The position numbers were made by a program, and so were the translations under genes. The notes beneath the pieces are model-generated. The model did not search any database and was not told where the DNA came from. It was given only the letters and a program-made list of their open reading frames with translations. A DNA stretch of 64,000 nt from Pedobacter hiemivivus (GTDB lineage Bacteria; Bacteroidota; Bacteroidia; Sphingobacteriales; Sphingobacteriaceae). Below are positions 17,839-27,497 of the stretch, one piece after another (positions within the stretch are counted from its first letter, which is position 1; each line of letters begins with the position of its first letter). Where the stretch lies: NCBI RefSeq assembly GCF_004331685.1, contig NZ_SJSM01000006.1, positions 124,001 through 188,000 of the forward strand. Direction: 5' to 3'.

Positions 17839-19260
17839 TTATCTGACTACTACATCAACTGGATCGCCGGGAATGCCGCTTATTGTTTTTGTAATGTTCC
17901 CGTCTTTACCCACCGTGACATCGAGCATATATACAAAACCATTAGTACCCGTGGTTAGTGTATTGCCATCTTCGCTAATCTTTAGCATGGTTACTTTTTT
18001 ACCGCCAAAGTTTGCGACCAATTCGGTTAAACTTTCATTTACGGGGTTATACCTCCATATTTTATCATTCGATGAGAAGTAAAATACATTCAAGTTGTTA
18101 CGTACCCATTTTGAATCCGCATTTACCGATGATGAACCTTTAAACAGGCGCTTATGTCCGGGAATGATTTCCTTATCGGTTCCGGTAAGCTTATAACTAA
18201 ACATCAATTCATAAGTATTACCATCTGCCTCTCTGAAATAAGCATAAGAAGTACCCGACTCCCCGGCTTTCATAAAGATCAGGTTCTGCATACCAATCGC
18301 TTTGGGATTGAAAACAGTTGTCTCTTTAACCAGATAGGTTGTACCAAGATAGCTCCCATCTCCACCGAAAATCACAAATGCCTTAGCCTTATTGTCAAAA
18401 CCGAAATAAAATGAGCTCCCGTGTGTAAAGTAGTTGGACAGTTGGTAATCGCCGCTCTGCTCATTGGCAAATTTTCCATAATCCGGTGCAAATGGTGCTG
18501 TACTCTGGATACCGATGTATAATTTATTGTTAATTACTCCATTTGATATGGTACCCATAAGTGGCTCTATATATCCAGGAGAAATTACTGGGGGCGGTAA
18601 AAAGAACTGTGACCTGAAATTGTCTTTGTAAAGCAAAGTATTGGCATCAACAATGGTGCTACCTTTCGCAGCATCATTACCTAATACCCAGTATTCTTCT
18701 TTGCTCAAGAGCTGATATGGCAATGGCTTTGAATAATACAACTGTACCGGATTAGCCGACAAAGACTCGTTGTTGAGGCCCTGATAAATGTTTGACAATA
18801 CGGTATTGTCTGGTTTCACGAATGACAATTTAGCGAGGCCGGCGTCACTGCTCAATACTACCGTTCCTTTAGAGAATTGTGTGGTTCCAGTTACCTTAAA
18901 CTTGAGCTTGTAAATCAGTCCATTTCTTTTATCGGTGACAATCAGTGTACCAGACCTTTCACCTGGACCGAGTCCATAAAGCATTTTTAACGGATATCCA
19001 GTATAAACAATCTCCTTAAGTTCCTCCAGTACAAGTATGCGCCATTCGAAATTAAGGTCTTTTAGTGGGTCTGCTCCTTCGAGACTAACTTTAGGTTTAA
19101 TGATCAGTGTATCACCGGTAATCGCCGGGAAATTAACATCCTTAACCCCCTCTACAATCGGTTCTGAAGGAGGCGAATAAGTATAGTTCCCTAAATCCTT
19201 TTTACAGGAAGTATAGCACAGGGCTATGAACGCCAATAGATATATATATTTTAATTTCAT
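17839..19260 (-). CDS. PKD-like family surface lipoprotein (locus 2)
   Basis: The 473-residue lipoprotein (lipobox CYTSC, Cys18) starts with DLGNYTYSPPSEP, a pattern typical of the PKD-like (PKD_6) lipoproteins encoded after susD in Bacteroidota. The remainder looks beta-propeller-like (YFREADGNTYELMFSYKLTG; WRYNPVNESLTELVANFGGK). These are thought to be surface ligand-binding accessory proteins. It lies 22 bp after the DUF4843 gene in the operon. No catalytic motif is visible. Confidence 0.8.
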   Translation of the reverse strand: MKLKYIYLLAFIALCYTSCKKDLGNYTYSPPSEPIVEGVKDVNFPAITGDTLIIKPKVSLEGADPLKDLNFEWRILVLEELKEIVYTGYPLKMLYGLGPGERSGTLIVTDKRNGLIYKLKFKVTGTTQFSKGTVVLSSDAGLAKLSFVKPDNTVLSNIYQGLNNESLSANPVQLYYSKPLPYQLLSKEEYWVLGNDAAKGSTIVDANTLLYKDNFRSQFFLPPPVISPGYIEPLMGTISNGVINNKLYIGIQSTAPFAPDYGKFANEQSGDYQLSNYFTHGSSFYFGFDNKAKAFVIFGGDGSYLGTTYLVKETTVFNPKAIGMQNLIFMKAGESGTSYAYFREADGNTYELMFSYKLTGTDKEIIPGHKRLFKGSSSVNADSKWVRNNLNVFYFSSNDKIWRYNPVNESLTELVANFGGKKVTMLKISEDGNTLTTGTNGFVYMLDVTVGKDGNITKTISGIPGDPVDVVVR

Positions 19261-19282
19261 GATTTTATTTTTAATGCGTTAA

Positions 19283-20134
19283 CTACATGATGATCTGTTT
19301 CCCGGCTTCGTTCATGAAGAAATAGCCATTTACCTGGGGAAAGAACTTTACATAAAATTTGATTTCAGGAGATGCCGTATTGTAGAAATCATAATCGTCG
19401 ATTCCTTCTGTCCTTTTTGTAAGTACGTAGCCTTTCTGCGGATTTCTGGTCACCCAAGTGAATGGATCTTTAACAAATAGCCTTACATTTTCCAGATAGT
19501 ACAGTGTTCTGGGTATTTCAAGGTATGCGTTGGGCAATGTAGGATTCACCAGGTCTTTTCCGCCCGAGATCAGAAACAACTGATGCGTTACCCGACTGTA
19601 TTCGCCAAGTTGTCCCTGCCAGTACATCCACCAAGATGGTTTTTCCAGTCTGTTCGAGTAAATCAGTTTTTTTGTTCGAAGTTTAACTGGGAGATCCTCC
19701 TTAAAATCAGCATTTCCGATCAAACGAAAGGTTAAGGCTACAGATTTGCTGGTTAAATCCTGATCGATGTTTTTGATGATCACTGGGACCTTTATTTTCC
19801 CCGAATCCGCCGGCATGATGTAAAAAGGTTTCAGTGGCTCATAATGCTTATCCTTTTCTGCGGTAGTAGCCGTATCAACAATGGATAAAATAAACTGTCT
19901 GTCGTGGTTCACTCGCTTTCCTGATACAACAACAGGCACCCAAATGGTATCTTTGGCTAATCCCGGACTTGTAGAGAAGGAATAGCTGACTGCCGAAGTA
20001 TCGAAAACACCAGTATTATCATAATAATTTAAATAAATATTATCGACAGACTCGTAAGTGGTGATATTGTTCTTTTTACAGGCAAAAAGTAATATGCCAA
20101 GCATAAAAACGTAAAATATGTTTTTGTTCATCAT
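19283..20134 (-). CDS. DUF4843 domain lipoprotein (locus 2)
   Basis: The 283-residue lipoprotein (lipobox LFAC, Cys19) has the DUF4843 hallmarks: IYLNYYD near the start, VPVVVSGKRVNHDRQFILSI, and a central beta region (KVPVIIKNIDQDLTSKSVAL). DUF4843 proteins occur next to SusD and PKD-like lipoproteins and probably form part of the surface binding complex. Spacing to SusD upstream is 8 bp. Function is known only by this context. Confidence 0.8.
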   Translation of the reverse strand: MMNKNIFYVFMLGILLFACKKNNITTYESVDNIYLNYYDNTGVFDTSAVSYSFSTSPGLAKDTIWVPVVVSGKRVNHDRQFILSIVDTATTAEKDKHYEPLKPFYIMPADSGKIKVPVIIKNIDQDLTSKSVALTFRLIGNADFKEDLPVKLRTKKLIYSNRLEKPSWWMYWQGQLGEYSRVTHQLFLISGGKDLVNPTLPNAYLEIPRTLYYLENVRLFVKDPFTWVTRNPQKGYVLTKRTEGIDDYDFYNTASPEIKFYVKFFPQVNGYFFMNEAGKQIIM

Positions 20135-20142
20135 CTCTATGT

Positions 20143-21651
20143 TTAATTTCTGTAAGCTTGTTCGTCAACTGGTATTGGGGACACGAAAATGCTGTTCGAG
20201 GCAGGGTAAATCAGTCCATTGGTATTGATTACATCTCGGTTCAATCGTTTGTGCATAAAGAAAATCTGACTTTCTCCGTAAAACTCTTTGCGAGCCTCGC
20301 CAACAAGCTTGTCCATGAATTGAGCCTTGGTGATTGTTTTAAGCAATGGGGTACCAATACCACGATGTTTACGTACGGTATCCACTAAGGCTGTGGCATG
20401 GATCGGATCACTGTCAAAGCTAGCCTCTGCAGCAATGTAATACAGTTCCGACAAGCGCAAAGCTGGTGCTACCGTTGGATGAAGGTTTTTTAACGGAGTC
20501 GAGTTTGTTGTATACTTTTGAAGCAGCGCCTTTCCGGTGTTATTGGATGAGGGGATATCGAGAAACCATTGCGCCCTACGCCAGTCGTCTGCCCCAACAG
20601 TACCTTTCTCATAGATCAGGTCTTTTTGCGTAATGGAGGGCACATACATCGCGTCATTTTTTGTAAAAAGTGCAGCGAAATGATCAACCTGGTCTTTGCC
20701 TTGTGAAACAAACCAAGCCGAGATCAGCTCCGGATAAAAGATTTTATCTCTCCGCTCAGGATTCGTATTGTTGAAATCTGCATTCTCTGTCCAGGGGAAC
20801 TTTTTAGCATCTATCACTTCCTTCGCATTTTGCAAACTATTTGGCAAGTCATTCTTATACAAATAAACCCTGGCCAATTCACCGCAAACCGTATAATAGT
20901 TCATGCGGTGTCTTCTGTTCTGAAGGAATAGGGATCCACTTTTGGTCTCCGTTGCTTTTTTTGCCTCTGGTGTTCCCTCTGGATAAACCTTTTCCGGATA
21001 ACCGATAATGTATCCTGACTCTAAGATAGGATCGGAATTCCGAAGCAGGGTTTTAGCTGCTACCAAATCGGCAATCGCTTTATCCAATACCTCGCTTACA
21101 GTAGAGAAAGGAGTGCTTTTTATGGAAACTACCGTTACATAAGGAATTGCAGGAGCCGTAGGATTATTTTTGTAGGAAGGGGCATACATCCTTAAGAGGT
21201 CAAAGTGCAGGTAAGCGCGAAGCGTTAGTGCTTCACCCTTGATTAGTTCATAGTTTTTATCCTGAAAGACTGCTTTCTTTTGATCAATTACTTCGAGTAT
21301 GGCATTACAATTACTGATCGCTTTGTAACCGGCTATCCAGATCTGATCATATTTGCTGATCAAGGTCTGATCGGTATACTTAAACGAGGCGATCTTCTGC
21401 AGGTTAAGGTCGGTAAGCGTATAATTTTGCGCCATAATGTCGAGGTTGGAAATAGTAAGGTTCCCCCCATACAGATCTCGATCGGCACAATAGGTGTAAA
21501 CTCCGTTCAACGCTTCTTTGAAGCCTTCTTCGGTGGTAAACAATTGTTCCTTTGTTACATCCGATTCAGGCTGTACATCAAGAAACTTCTTGCATGAAGT
21601 ACAAACCAGCAGGCAGATCGTAAATAAATAAGCTAATTTTAATGATTTCAT
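20143..21651 (-). CDS. RagB/SusD family lipoprotein (locus 2)
   Basis: The 502-residue lipoprotein (lipobox CTSC, Cys20, then KKFLDVQPESDVTKEQLF) has SusD features: EEGFKEALNGVYTYCAD, helical repeats (ALTLRAYLHFDLLRMYAPSY) and, near the end, GEARKEFYGESQIFFMHKRL and a final SPIPVDEQAYRN. It would form the lid of the SusC transporter encoded 11 bp upstream. The ligand may be fucosylated, inferred from the GH29 gene in the same operon. Confidence 0.95.
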   Translation of the reverse strand: MKSLKLAYLFTICLLVCTSCKKFLDVQPESDVTKEQLFTTEEGFKEALNGVYTYCADRDLYGGNLTISNLDIMAQNYTLTDLNLQKIASFKYTDQTLISKYDQIWIAGYKAISNCNAILEVIDQKKAVFQDKNYELIKGEALTLRAYLHFDLLRMYAPSYKNNPTAPAIPYVTVVSIKSTPFSTVSEVLDKAIADLVAAKTLLRNSDPILESGYIIGYPEKVYPEGTPEAKKATETKSGSLFLQNRRHRMNYYTVCGELARVYLYKNDLPNSLQNAKEVIDAKKFPWTENADFNNTNPERRDKIFYPELISAWFVSQGKDQVDHFAALFTKNDAMYVPSITQKDLIYEKGTVGADDWRRAQWFLDIPSSNNTGKALLQKYTTNSTPLKNLHPTVAPALRLSELYYIAAEASFDSDPIHATALVDTVRKHRGIGTPLLKTITKAQFMDKLVGEARKEFYGESQIFFMHKRLNRDVINTNGLIYPASNSIFVSPIPVDEQAYRN

Positions 21652-21662
21652 GTGGCTATTTT

Positions 21663-24600
21663 TTAAAAGGTGGCCTGTAAAGAAAATGTGATGCTTCTGG
21701 CGAAGGGAGAATCTATACCCCGCTCTATTTCTACGCTTGATACCCTGAAAATATCATTCATCGTAACCGCCGTCCTTAAAGTTTGGAACCCAATTTTGCG
21801 TACAAGGTCCTTTTTAAAGTCGTAGGATAGGTAAACCGACTGCAGGTCTATCAAGTTTTCTTTTTGAACAAACCTGGAGCTTGCCCTGGTTAACGAAAGG
21901 TCTTTGATGTTTTTGTATAAAGCAGGATCTCCAGAGTTAACCCACCTTTGCGACAATGCTCTACTGTCTACATTAAATCGGGGATCAGCATTTTCAATCC
22001 TGTCTACCAATGTCTGGTTATAGATTTGTCCACCCGTGCGGTAGTAAAAGCTAAAACTGACCATAAAATTTTTATAACTGATGTTACTGCCAAAATTACC
22101 CGCGAACTTAGGTGTGCTATCGCCCACAGGCTGCGTGTCTTTAATGTCATAGTCGTACGTTAAAGTCCCGTCCTTTTTCACGTAAATCTCTTTCCCATTT
22201 TCAGGATCAATCCCTAAAGACTTCACTGCATATATAGTATTAAGAGATTGGCCTTCGTTGTAACGCAATAAAGGCATAGATAACAATCCATTTGCCGCAT
22301 TTTCATTGTTGTTAGGATTACTCTGAATATCGTCAATCCTGCTATTCAGTACTTTTAAGGAATTCGAAAGTTTGACCAGTTTATTGGTATTATGAGCCAG
22401 ATTACCAGTAATGTTCACATTCCAGCCCGAAGCATTAATTGCATTAGCGGTAAGGTAAATCTCGTATCCTTTATTCGCCATATCGCCCAGGTTTTCTTTA
22501 TAAGTAGTAAACCCTGTCGATGGAGAAAGGCTGATATCGGTAATCAGGCCTTTGGTCAGTTTATAATAATAACGCGGGGAAAGGACAACACGGTCTTTAA
22601 ACAATCCGATATCCAGGCCTACATCAGAAGTGGTGGTTTTCTGCCATTCCAGATTACTGTTACCATATCCTAGTAGATAGGCACCAACGCCAGTTGAATA
22701 CCAGTTTTGCGAATAATACCCATACATAGATCTGGACATATAGGGTTCAAATCCTACAGAACCAACTGTTCCTGTACTGGCCTTTAGTCTCAATTGACTA
22801 ATTAAGTTTGATCCCTTAAGAAAATCTTCATTATGAATATTCCAGCCTAGACCAGCAGCCCAGAAGGGCGCAAAACGTTTGTTTGATCCGAATGCTGAAG
22901 AGCCGTCCATTCTGAACGATCCATCCATCAGGTATTTGTTCTTGTACGAATAGTTACCTGAAAAGAAAGCTCCAGCCGTTCTATTGATCAGAACATCGCC
23001 ACCTGGACCGGAGTTCTCTTTATAGATCCGGGCAAAACCAATATTGGTAAAGCGGTCGTTAGAGAAGCCCTGTGCCTCTACGGATTTAAAGTCAGACTTG
23101 GCAGACAGCACATTAGCTCCCAATACAAGATTGAAAGAATTGTCTTGTATCTGCTTGTTATAATTGATGGTTAAAGTTCCATCAACGGCGGTTCTATTTG
23201 TTGTTGTATAGCGATAAGAGCCCCTGTTATTCAGCTTATCTGTCGCATCGTCATAAAACTGGTAGCTGGCAGGAGAAACAAATGCGTCACTTTTTGAGTT
23301 GGTCTGATTTAAGCTCACTAATGCTTTGATGCGGAGACTGGGTGATAATTTATAATCAGCAGAAAATGCATCTATAATTTCCAGGTAAGCTTCCTTATTA
23401 AAATTGTTTAGACCAGCTTCAAACAGCGGATTAAATACACGCACGTTCTCATACTGATTATCCTGGTTCCTGAAGGTATTTACACGCCAGTTTGCGAGCT
23501 CCTGAATTACGCGACCTGCACTGTCGGTCTTTGGAAAATACGGATTCATTAATGCATAGGTAGAAAAACTGCCATAAGGAGAATTCACACCATTTGTCTG
23601 GTTGATGGAAAGGTCGTTTCGCAAAATCAACTTTGGAGAAGGATTATAGGTAAAATTCATACCTCCACTAAACCGATCTCTTGTCGAACCTTTCATTACA
23701 CCCGGCTGGGTCTGATACCTCAGATCAATACCATAACGAAAATTTTCGTCGCCCCCTTGTGCATTGATCGAGTGCTTTTGCGCATAACTGTTTTGGAGTG
23801 GTTGTGATAGCCAATAGGTATTTATTCCACTCGCTACATTTCTTAATCTTGAAAAAAGCTGCGCATCCATCACATCCTGTGGTACATCGCCACTTGATCC
23901 GCCAGTACTATACATTCCTGCAAGCTGTTCGTAAGCTATTTTATCTTTCGCATTAAGCACCTGGTAATCCGAAAGATCAGGGCCTGAAAAAGTAAGGTCA
24001 TAGTTGTAGCTCAGTTGCAATTTACCCGCTACGGGAGCCTTTGTGGTGATTACCATTACACCATTGGCGGCTCTTGAGCCATAAACTGCCGTTGCTGCAG
24101 CATCCTTAAGCAATGTAATGGAGGCAATGCGGTTGATATCCAAGTCAACTACTTTTTGGAGTGAAACTTCAAAACCATCCAAAATAAAAGCAGGAAGGTT
24201 AAAGGAACTGGATAAATTGTTCCGGTCCAGCACATCATCTCTATTCGCATTACTAGCAGGCATGCCTGGCAATGCGGTAGCACCACGCACATTGATTCTT
24301 GGCATTGCATTGGGATCTGATCCTGCGAGGTTGTTATCCAACAGTCTGAATGAAGGATCAAATGACTGAATCGCTTTCAGTACATTTTGCGGATTGGTTC
24401 TTTTCAGATCTTCGCCCTTAATAACAATAGCATTCCCGGTATAACTTTCCTTCTTTATGGTCTGGTAGCCGGTAACAATTACGTCACTCATCAGGTTTAC
24501 CTGATCTTCCATGCTAACGGTTATAAACTTGGCATCACCTACCTTAACTTCTTTTTCCTTAAATCCGATATAAGTAAAAACCAGTACATCACCGGGTTGG

Positions 24601-25124
24601 GCATCGATTTTAAACTCCCCTTTACTATTGGTCTGGGCCCTTATGCTTTTGTTCCCTTTAATGGTAATGTTTACCCCCGGAATTCCGGTTTGAGTTTGAG
24701 GGTCGATCACCTTTCCTGTGATATCAATCCGGGCATTAGCCATTTCGATATTATTGTCAACCATCTTGTTTCGGACTACAATGGTTTTATCGACTATATT
24801 AAAAGTTAAATTCTGGTCGGTAAGACAGGCTTTAAGCGCTTCTTCCAAAGGAACATTCTTCAATTCTACATTGAGTATTTGCCTGTTCAGGTTTACCTTT
24901 CCACTATAGAAAAACAGGTATCCTGTTTGCTTTTTAATATCTCCGAAAACGGTTTCAAGTGTAGTGTTTTTCCTGGAAACAGTAACACTTTGTGAATAGC
25001 TCGCAGCAGACAAATGCATCGTGCCGATCAGTAATAAAATAGCAGTTAATTTCATCACTATTAGTAATTTGTACTTTACCTGCCGTATAGAAAATACGGG
25101 GTTGTAAAGAAAAGTTAATTTCAT
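21663..25124 (-). CDS. SusC/RagA TonB-linked outer-membrane transporter with STN domain (locus 2)
   Basis: The 1153-residue protein contains in order an N-terminal extension, a signal peptide (MKLTAILLLIGTMHLSA), an STN domain (LETVFGDIKKQTGYLFFYSG), a carboxypeptidase-D-like repeat (ITGKVIDPQTQTGIPGVNIT), a plug (ATAVYGSRAANGVMVITTKA) and a barrel. The last strand ends in SITFSLQATF. The STN domain links it to the FecR/sigma pair upstream. An inner ATG at 25055 (MKLTAILLL) is a possible start. The longer form is kept because such extensions are common in this family's SusC proteins. Downstream susD starts 11 bp away. Confidence 0.94.
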   Translation of the reverse strand: MKLTFLYNPVFSIRQVKYKLLIVMKLTAILLLIGTMHLSAASYSQSVTVSRKNTTLETVFGDIKKQTGYLFFYSGKVNLNRQILNVELKNVPLEEALKACLTDQNLTFNIVDKTIVVRNKMVDNNIEMANARIDITGKVIDPQTQTGIPGVNITIKGNKSIRAQTNSKGEFKIDAQPGDVLVFTYIGFKEKEVKVGDAKFITVSMEDQVNLMSDVIVTGYQTIKKESYTGNAIVIKGEDLKRTNPQNVLKAIQSFDPSFRLLDNNLAGSDPNAMPRINVRGATALPGMPASNANRDDVLDRNNLSSSFNLPAFILDGFEVSLQKVVDLDINRIASITLLKDAAATAVYGSRAANGVMVITTKAPVAGKLQLSYNYDLTFSGPDLSDYQVLNAKDKIAYEQLAGMYSTGGSSGDVPQDVMDAQLFSRLRNVASGINTYWLSQPLQNSYAQKHSINAQGGDENFRYGIDLRYQTQPGVMKGSTRDRFSGGMNFTYNPSPKLILRNDLSINQTNGVNSPYGSFSTYALMNPYFPKTDSAGRVIQELANWRVNTFRNQDNQYENVRVFNPLFEAGLNNFNKEAYLEIIDAFSADYKLSPSLRIKALVSLNQTNSKSDAFVSPASYQFYDDATDKLNNRGSYRYTTTNRTAVDGTLTINYNKQIQDNSFNLVLGANVLSAKSDFKSVEAQGFSNDRFTNIGFARIYKENSGPGGDVLINRTAGAFFSGNYSYKNKYLMDGSFRMDGSSAFGSNKRFAPFWAAGLGWNIHNEDFLKGSNLISQLRLKASTGTVGSVGFEPYMSRSMYGYYSQNWYSTGVGAYLLGYGNSNLEWQKTTTSDVGLDIGLFKDRVVLSPRYYYKLTKGLITDISLSPSTGFTTYKENLGDMANKGYEIYLTANAINASGWNVNITGNLAHNTNKLVKLSNSLKVLNSRIDDIQSNPNNNENAANGLLSMPLLRYNEGQSLNTIYAVKSLGIDPENGKEIYVKKDGTLTYDYDIKDTQPVGDSTPKFAGNFGSNISYKNFMVSFSFYYRTGGQIYNQTLVDRIENADPRFNVDSRALSQRWVNSGDPALYKNIKDLSLTRASSRFVQKENLIDLQSVYLSYDFKKDLVRKIGFQTLRTAVTMNDIFRVSSVEIERGIDSPFARSITFSLQATF

Positions 25125-25193
25125 ACTTTTGGAATAGAATTAAGTGAATAAATAGCAACCCGGTCTCAACATCTGGCTGCTGACTTTTTTTTG

Positions 25194-25224
25194 ACCGGAA
25201 GAGGTGAGATGCTTCCGGTTTTTT
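25194..25224 (+). terminator. Stem-loop in susC leader, terminator-like on the plus strand
   Basis: ACCGGAAG (25194-25201) pairs with CTTCCGGT (25212-25219) around a 10-base loop and runs into TTTTTT on the plus strand (25219-25224). This is a textbook intrinsic terminator in the direction opposite to the operon. It lies between fecR and susC, the same place as the stem-loop at 8566 in locus 1. Confidence 0.55.
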
Positions 25225-25310
25225 AGTCAAATCTTTTGTGGTTCTCGATCTATTGTAGCTTTCTTATCATTTGTGGTTGGTTTAGTTGATTAAAGATTAA
25301 GTTGATTATT

Positions 25311-26486
25311 TTATTGATTTTGGGCTTGTTGCTGTAGACGCTGGTTATACGACACTTTAACGGTTTTTCCTACAACATCAAAATTTACATTATTGAGTTC
25401 CAGTATGTTAAATACTTCTGAAAGCTTACTACTTCTGGAGATTTCTCCAAAATATTTTTCCTCGCTTATTGGCCCTACGTAGATTACATTGACATCATAC
25501 CATCTGGCAACCTGTCGCATGACAGATTTCAGATCATCACCTTCAAAGGAGAAAATACCATTGATCCATGCGGTTTCCTTATTGATATTGACACGACGTT
25601 TAACAATAGAATTTGCATCAGCTCTATCCAACACCGCCTGCTCTCCAGGTTCAATTAAGGCCGATTCTTTAAGTGTAGAAACTTTTACCGCGCCTTCCAG
25701 CAATGTTGTTTTTATGGTTCGTTCCTCTGCATAAGCATTGACATTGAAATGGGTACCCAACACCTCTACAGTCTGTACACCCGAAACTACCCTGAATCGC
25801 TTATTTTTATGCTTAGCTACTTCAAAATAGGCTTCACCATTTAACTCGACCATCCGATCTCCTTCTTTGAAGGAGGTCGGGAAGGTTACGGAGGAAGCCG
25901 AGTTCAGCATCACTTTAGTCCCATCTGAAAGTATGATGGTATATTGCCCGCCCTTAGGCGTAGAAATTGTATTGTGCGTGTTTTCAGTTGGTACATCCTC
26001 GCCCCCATTAACGACGGTGTAAATCAGTTCGCCATCATTAGATTTACTGACACTAATTCCCGACTGCTTAGAAATTTCTCCTTTAGCAGCATCATTCAAC
26101 ACAATTTTCTTTCCATTGGCCAGCGTAAGAATAGCATTGTTACCTCCGGGTGCAATATCAGTTACCACTGCATTACCATCTTTTAGCTTAGGTCCTATAT
26201 TATAAAAATATAAGCCCAGACCACATCCAATTAATAGAACCACTGCCGCAGCAATGCGGGACCATACATTTAAACGCAGCACCTTTGGCTTTATGCGCCT
26301 TCCCGATTTTTCAAGAGTACCATTCCAAATCTCATCTTTTAAATGCAGGAAATTACTTTCCTGATCAGACAGTTGATACTTAAGAGACTCATCCAGATAC
26401 CAGTTTTCTACCCATAACCGTTCTTCGGCGGTAGCTAATCCTTCGTTATATCTTTCTATGAGTTCTTTTGCTTGATCCCTATTCAT
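25311..26486 (-). CDS. FecR-family anti-sigma factor (locus 2)
   Basis: The 391-residue protein has a cytoplasmic N-terminus, a membrane helix at about 76-95 (SRIAAAVVLLIGCGLGLYF), a periplasmic FecR domain (TPKGGQYTIILSDGTKVMLN; GEAYFEVAKHKNKRFRVVSG; VLGTHFNVNAY) and a C-terminal DUF4974 domain (FEGDDLKSVMRQVARWYDVN). It would hold the sigma factor encoded 130 bp upstream until the SusC transporter binds its ligand. Gene order sigma-fecR-susC-susD is complete here, unlike locus 1. Confidence 0.95.
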   Translation of the reverse strand: MNRDQAKELIERYNEGLATAEERLWVENWYLDESLKYQLSDQESNFLHLKDEIWNGTLEKSGRRIKPKVLRLNVWSRIAAAVVLLIGCGLGLYFYNIGPKLKDGNAVVTDIAPGGNNAILTLANGKKIVLNDAAKGEISKQSGISVSKSNDGELIYTVVNGGEDVPTENTHNTISTPKGGQYTIILSDGTKVMLNSASSVTFPTSFKEGDRMVELNGEAYFEVAKHKNKRFRVVSGVQTVEVLGTHFNVNAYAEERTIKTTLLEGAVKVSTLKESALIEPGEQAVLDRADANSIVKRRVNINKETAWINGIFSFEGDDLKSVMRQVARWYDVNVIYVGPISEEKYFGEISRSSKLSEVFNILELNNVNFDVVGKTVKVSYNQRLQQQAQNQ

Positions 26487-26615
26487 TCTTTCTTATTACA
26501 AAGGCAGACTTATTACACATGGCCTATTTAAATGAAAGAACAACTGAAAGTTCCTTTGGGGGTAGACAATATGAAAATATTTTTTGAAAGGCGTCAAATT
26601 CGACCCAATTAGGGT

Positions 26616-27197
26616 CTAACGCAGAAAAATTAGCACAAAAATCCCAGATTCTACCATTGGAAGTCTATTTTTTATGATTTTCAATGCATTTTGAACTTGC
26701 TTTTTAACGGTCTGATCGGAAATATTTAATTTTTTTGCAATTTCCTTATGGGAGAGGTTATCCTTTCGACTTAATTCGAAGATTTCTTTCATCCTCGGCG
26801 GTAACTTTTGAATCTCGGCCTCTACAAGATCCAATATTTGTTGTTCATCAAATACTGATGCATCATTGGTTGATTCAGTAATAAAAGCCGCTACCGAGCT
26901 TAAATAATCATTTCGGACCTTATTTTGGGCAACCAGGTTCAAGACCTTGTTTCTTACAGAAATATAAAGATGTCCTGATAATTTAGTACTGACATTTAGG
27001 GAAGCTGATTTTAACCATAGGGTACTGAAAACGTCCTGAACAACATCCTTTGAACTATCCTCATCCCTAAGCATCCGAAAAGTGTGATAATACATCTCCG
27101 CCCAGTAACGATTGTAAATTTCAGTAAAAGCGATCTGATCCTCCTGTTTTAACAAAACGGTTAGTTCCTCATCACTGAAATTACTATAAACTGGCAT
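26616..27197 (-). CDS. ECF-type RNA polymerase sigma-70 factor (locus 2)
   Basis: The 193-residue protein has sigma region 2 (AFTEIYNRYWAEMYYHTFRM; SSKDVVQDVFSTLWLKSASL) and region 4 (LPPRMKEIFELSRKDNLSHK, then EIAKKLNISDQTVKKQVQNA). It heads locus 2 and should activate the susC promoter. Only 41 bp separate its ATG from the duplicated pepP segment at 27239, so the island's left boundary abuts its promoter. Confidence 0.95.
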   Translation of the reverse strand: MPVYSNFSDEELTVLLKQEDQIAFTEIYNRYWAEMYYHTFRMLRDEDSSKDVVQDVFSTLWLKSASLNVSTKLSGHLYISVRNKVLNLVAQNKVRNDYLSSVAAFITESTNDASVFDEQQILDLVEAEIQKLPPRMKEIFELSRKDNLSHKEIAKKLNISDQTVKKQVQNALKIIKNRLPMVESGIFVLIFLR

Positions 27198-27238
27198 GGC
27201 TCAACTGATCTGATTGGATCGATACGAAATTAGGCTTT

Positions 27239-27482
27239 CTTCTCCATATTTTCTATAAATTTACAAACAGACATAGAAAAACTGACTATGACTTATCAGG
27301 AAAAACTAGCGCAAATACGCAATCAAATGAAGGCCGATAATGTACATGCCTACATTATTCCATCTGCCGACCCTCATATTAGTGAATACTTACCGAAACA
27401 TTATAAGTGCATTCCCCTTGCCTCTGGCTTTAAAGGATCTGCAGGAACATTGGTCATCACTCATGATCATGCGGGTTTGTGG
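27239..27482. repeat. Direct repeat, left copy (pepP 5' region)
   Basis: This 244-bp stretch matches 37039-37282 with about six mismatches by eye, at an exact offset of 9800 bp. It covers the leader and the first 65 codons of the aminopeptidase P gene. Together the two copies bracket the AT-rich island. The match stops sharply after TTTGTGG at 27482. Confidence 0.92.
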
Positions 27483-27497
27483 CCTTTAGTTCTGTAA
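27288..27497 (+). pseudogene. 5' fragment of the aminopeptidase P gene
   Basis: The frame opens with MTYQEKLAQIRNQMKADN and follows the intact gene at 37088 for 65 residues with one change (Phe to Leu in CIPLASG). It then runs into unrelated sequence (PLVL, stop). The N-terminal creatinase-like domain is cut early and the whole metal-binding domain is missing, so it cannot be an active peptidase. It marks an old recombination or integration event. Confidence 0.92.
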
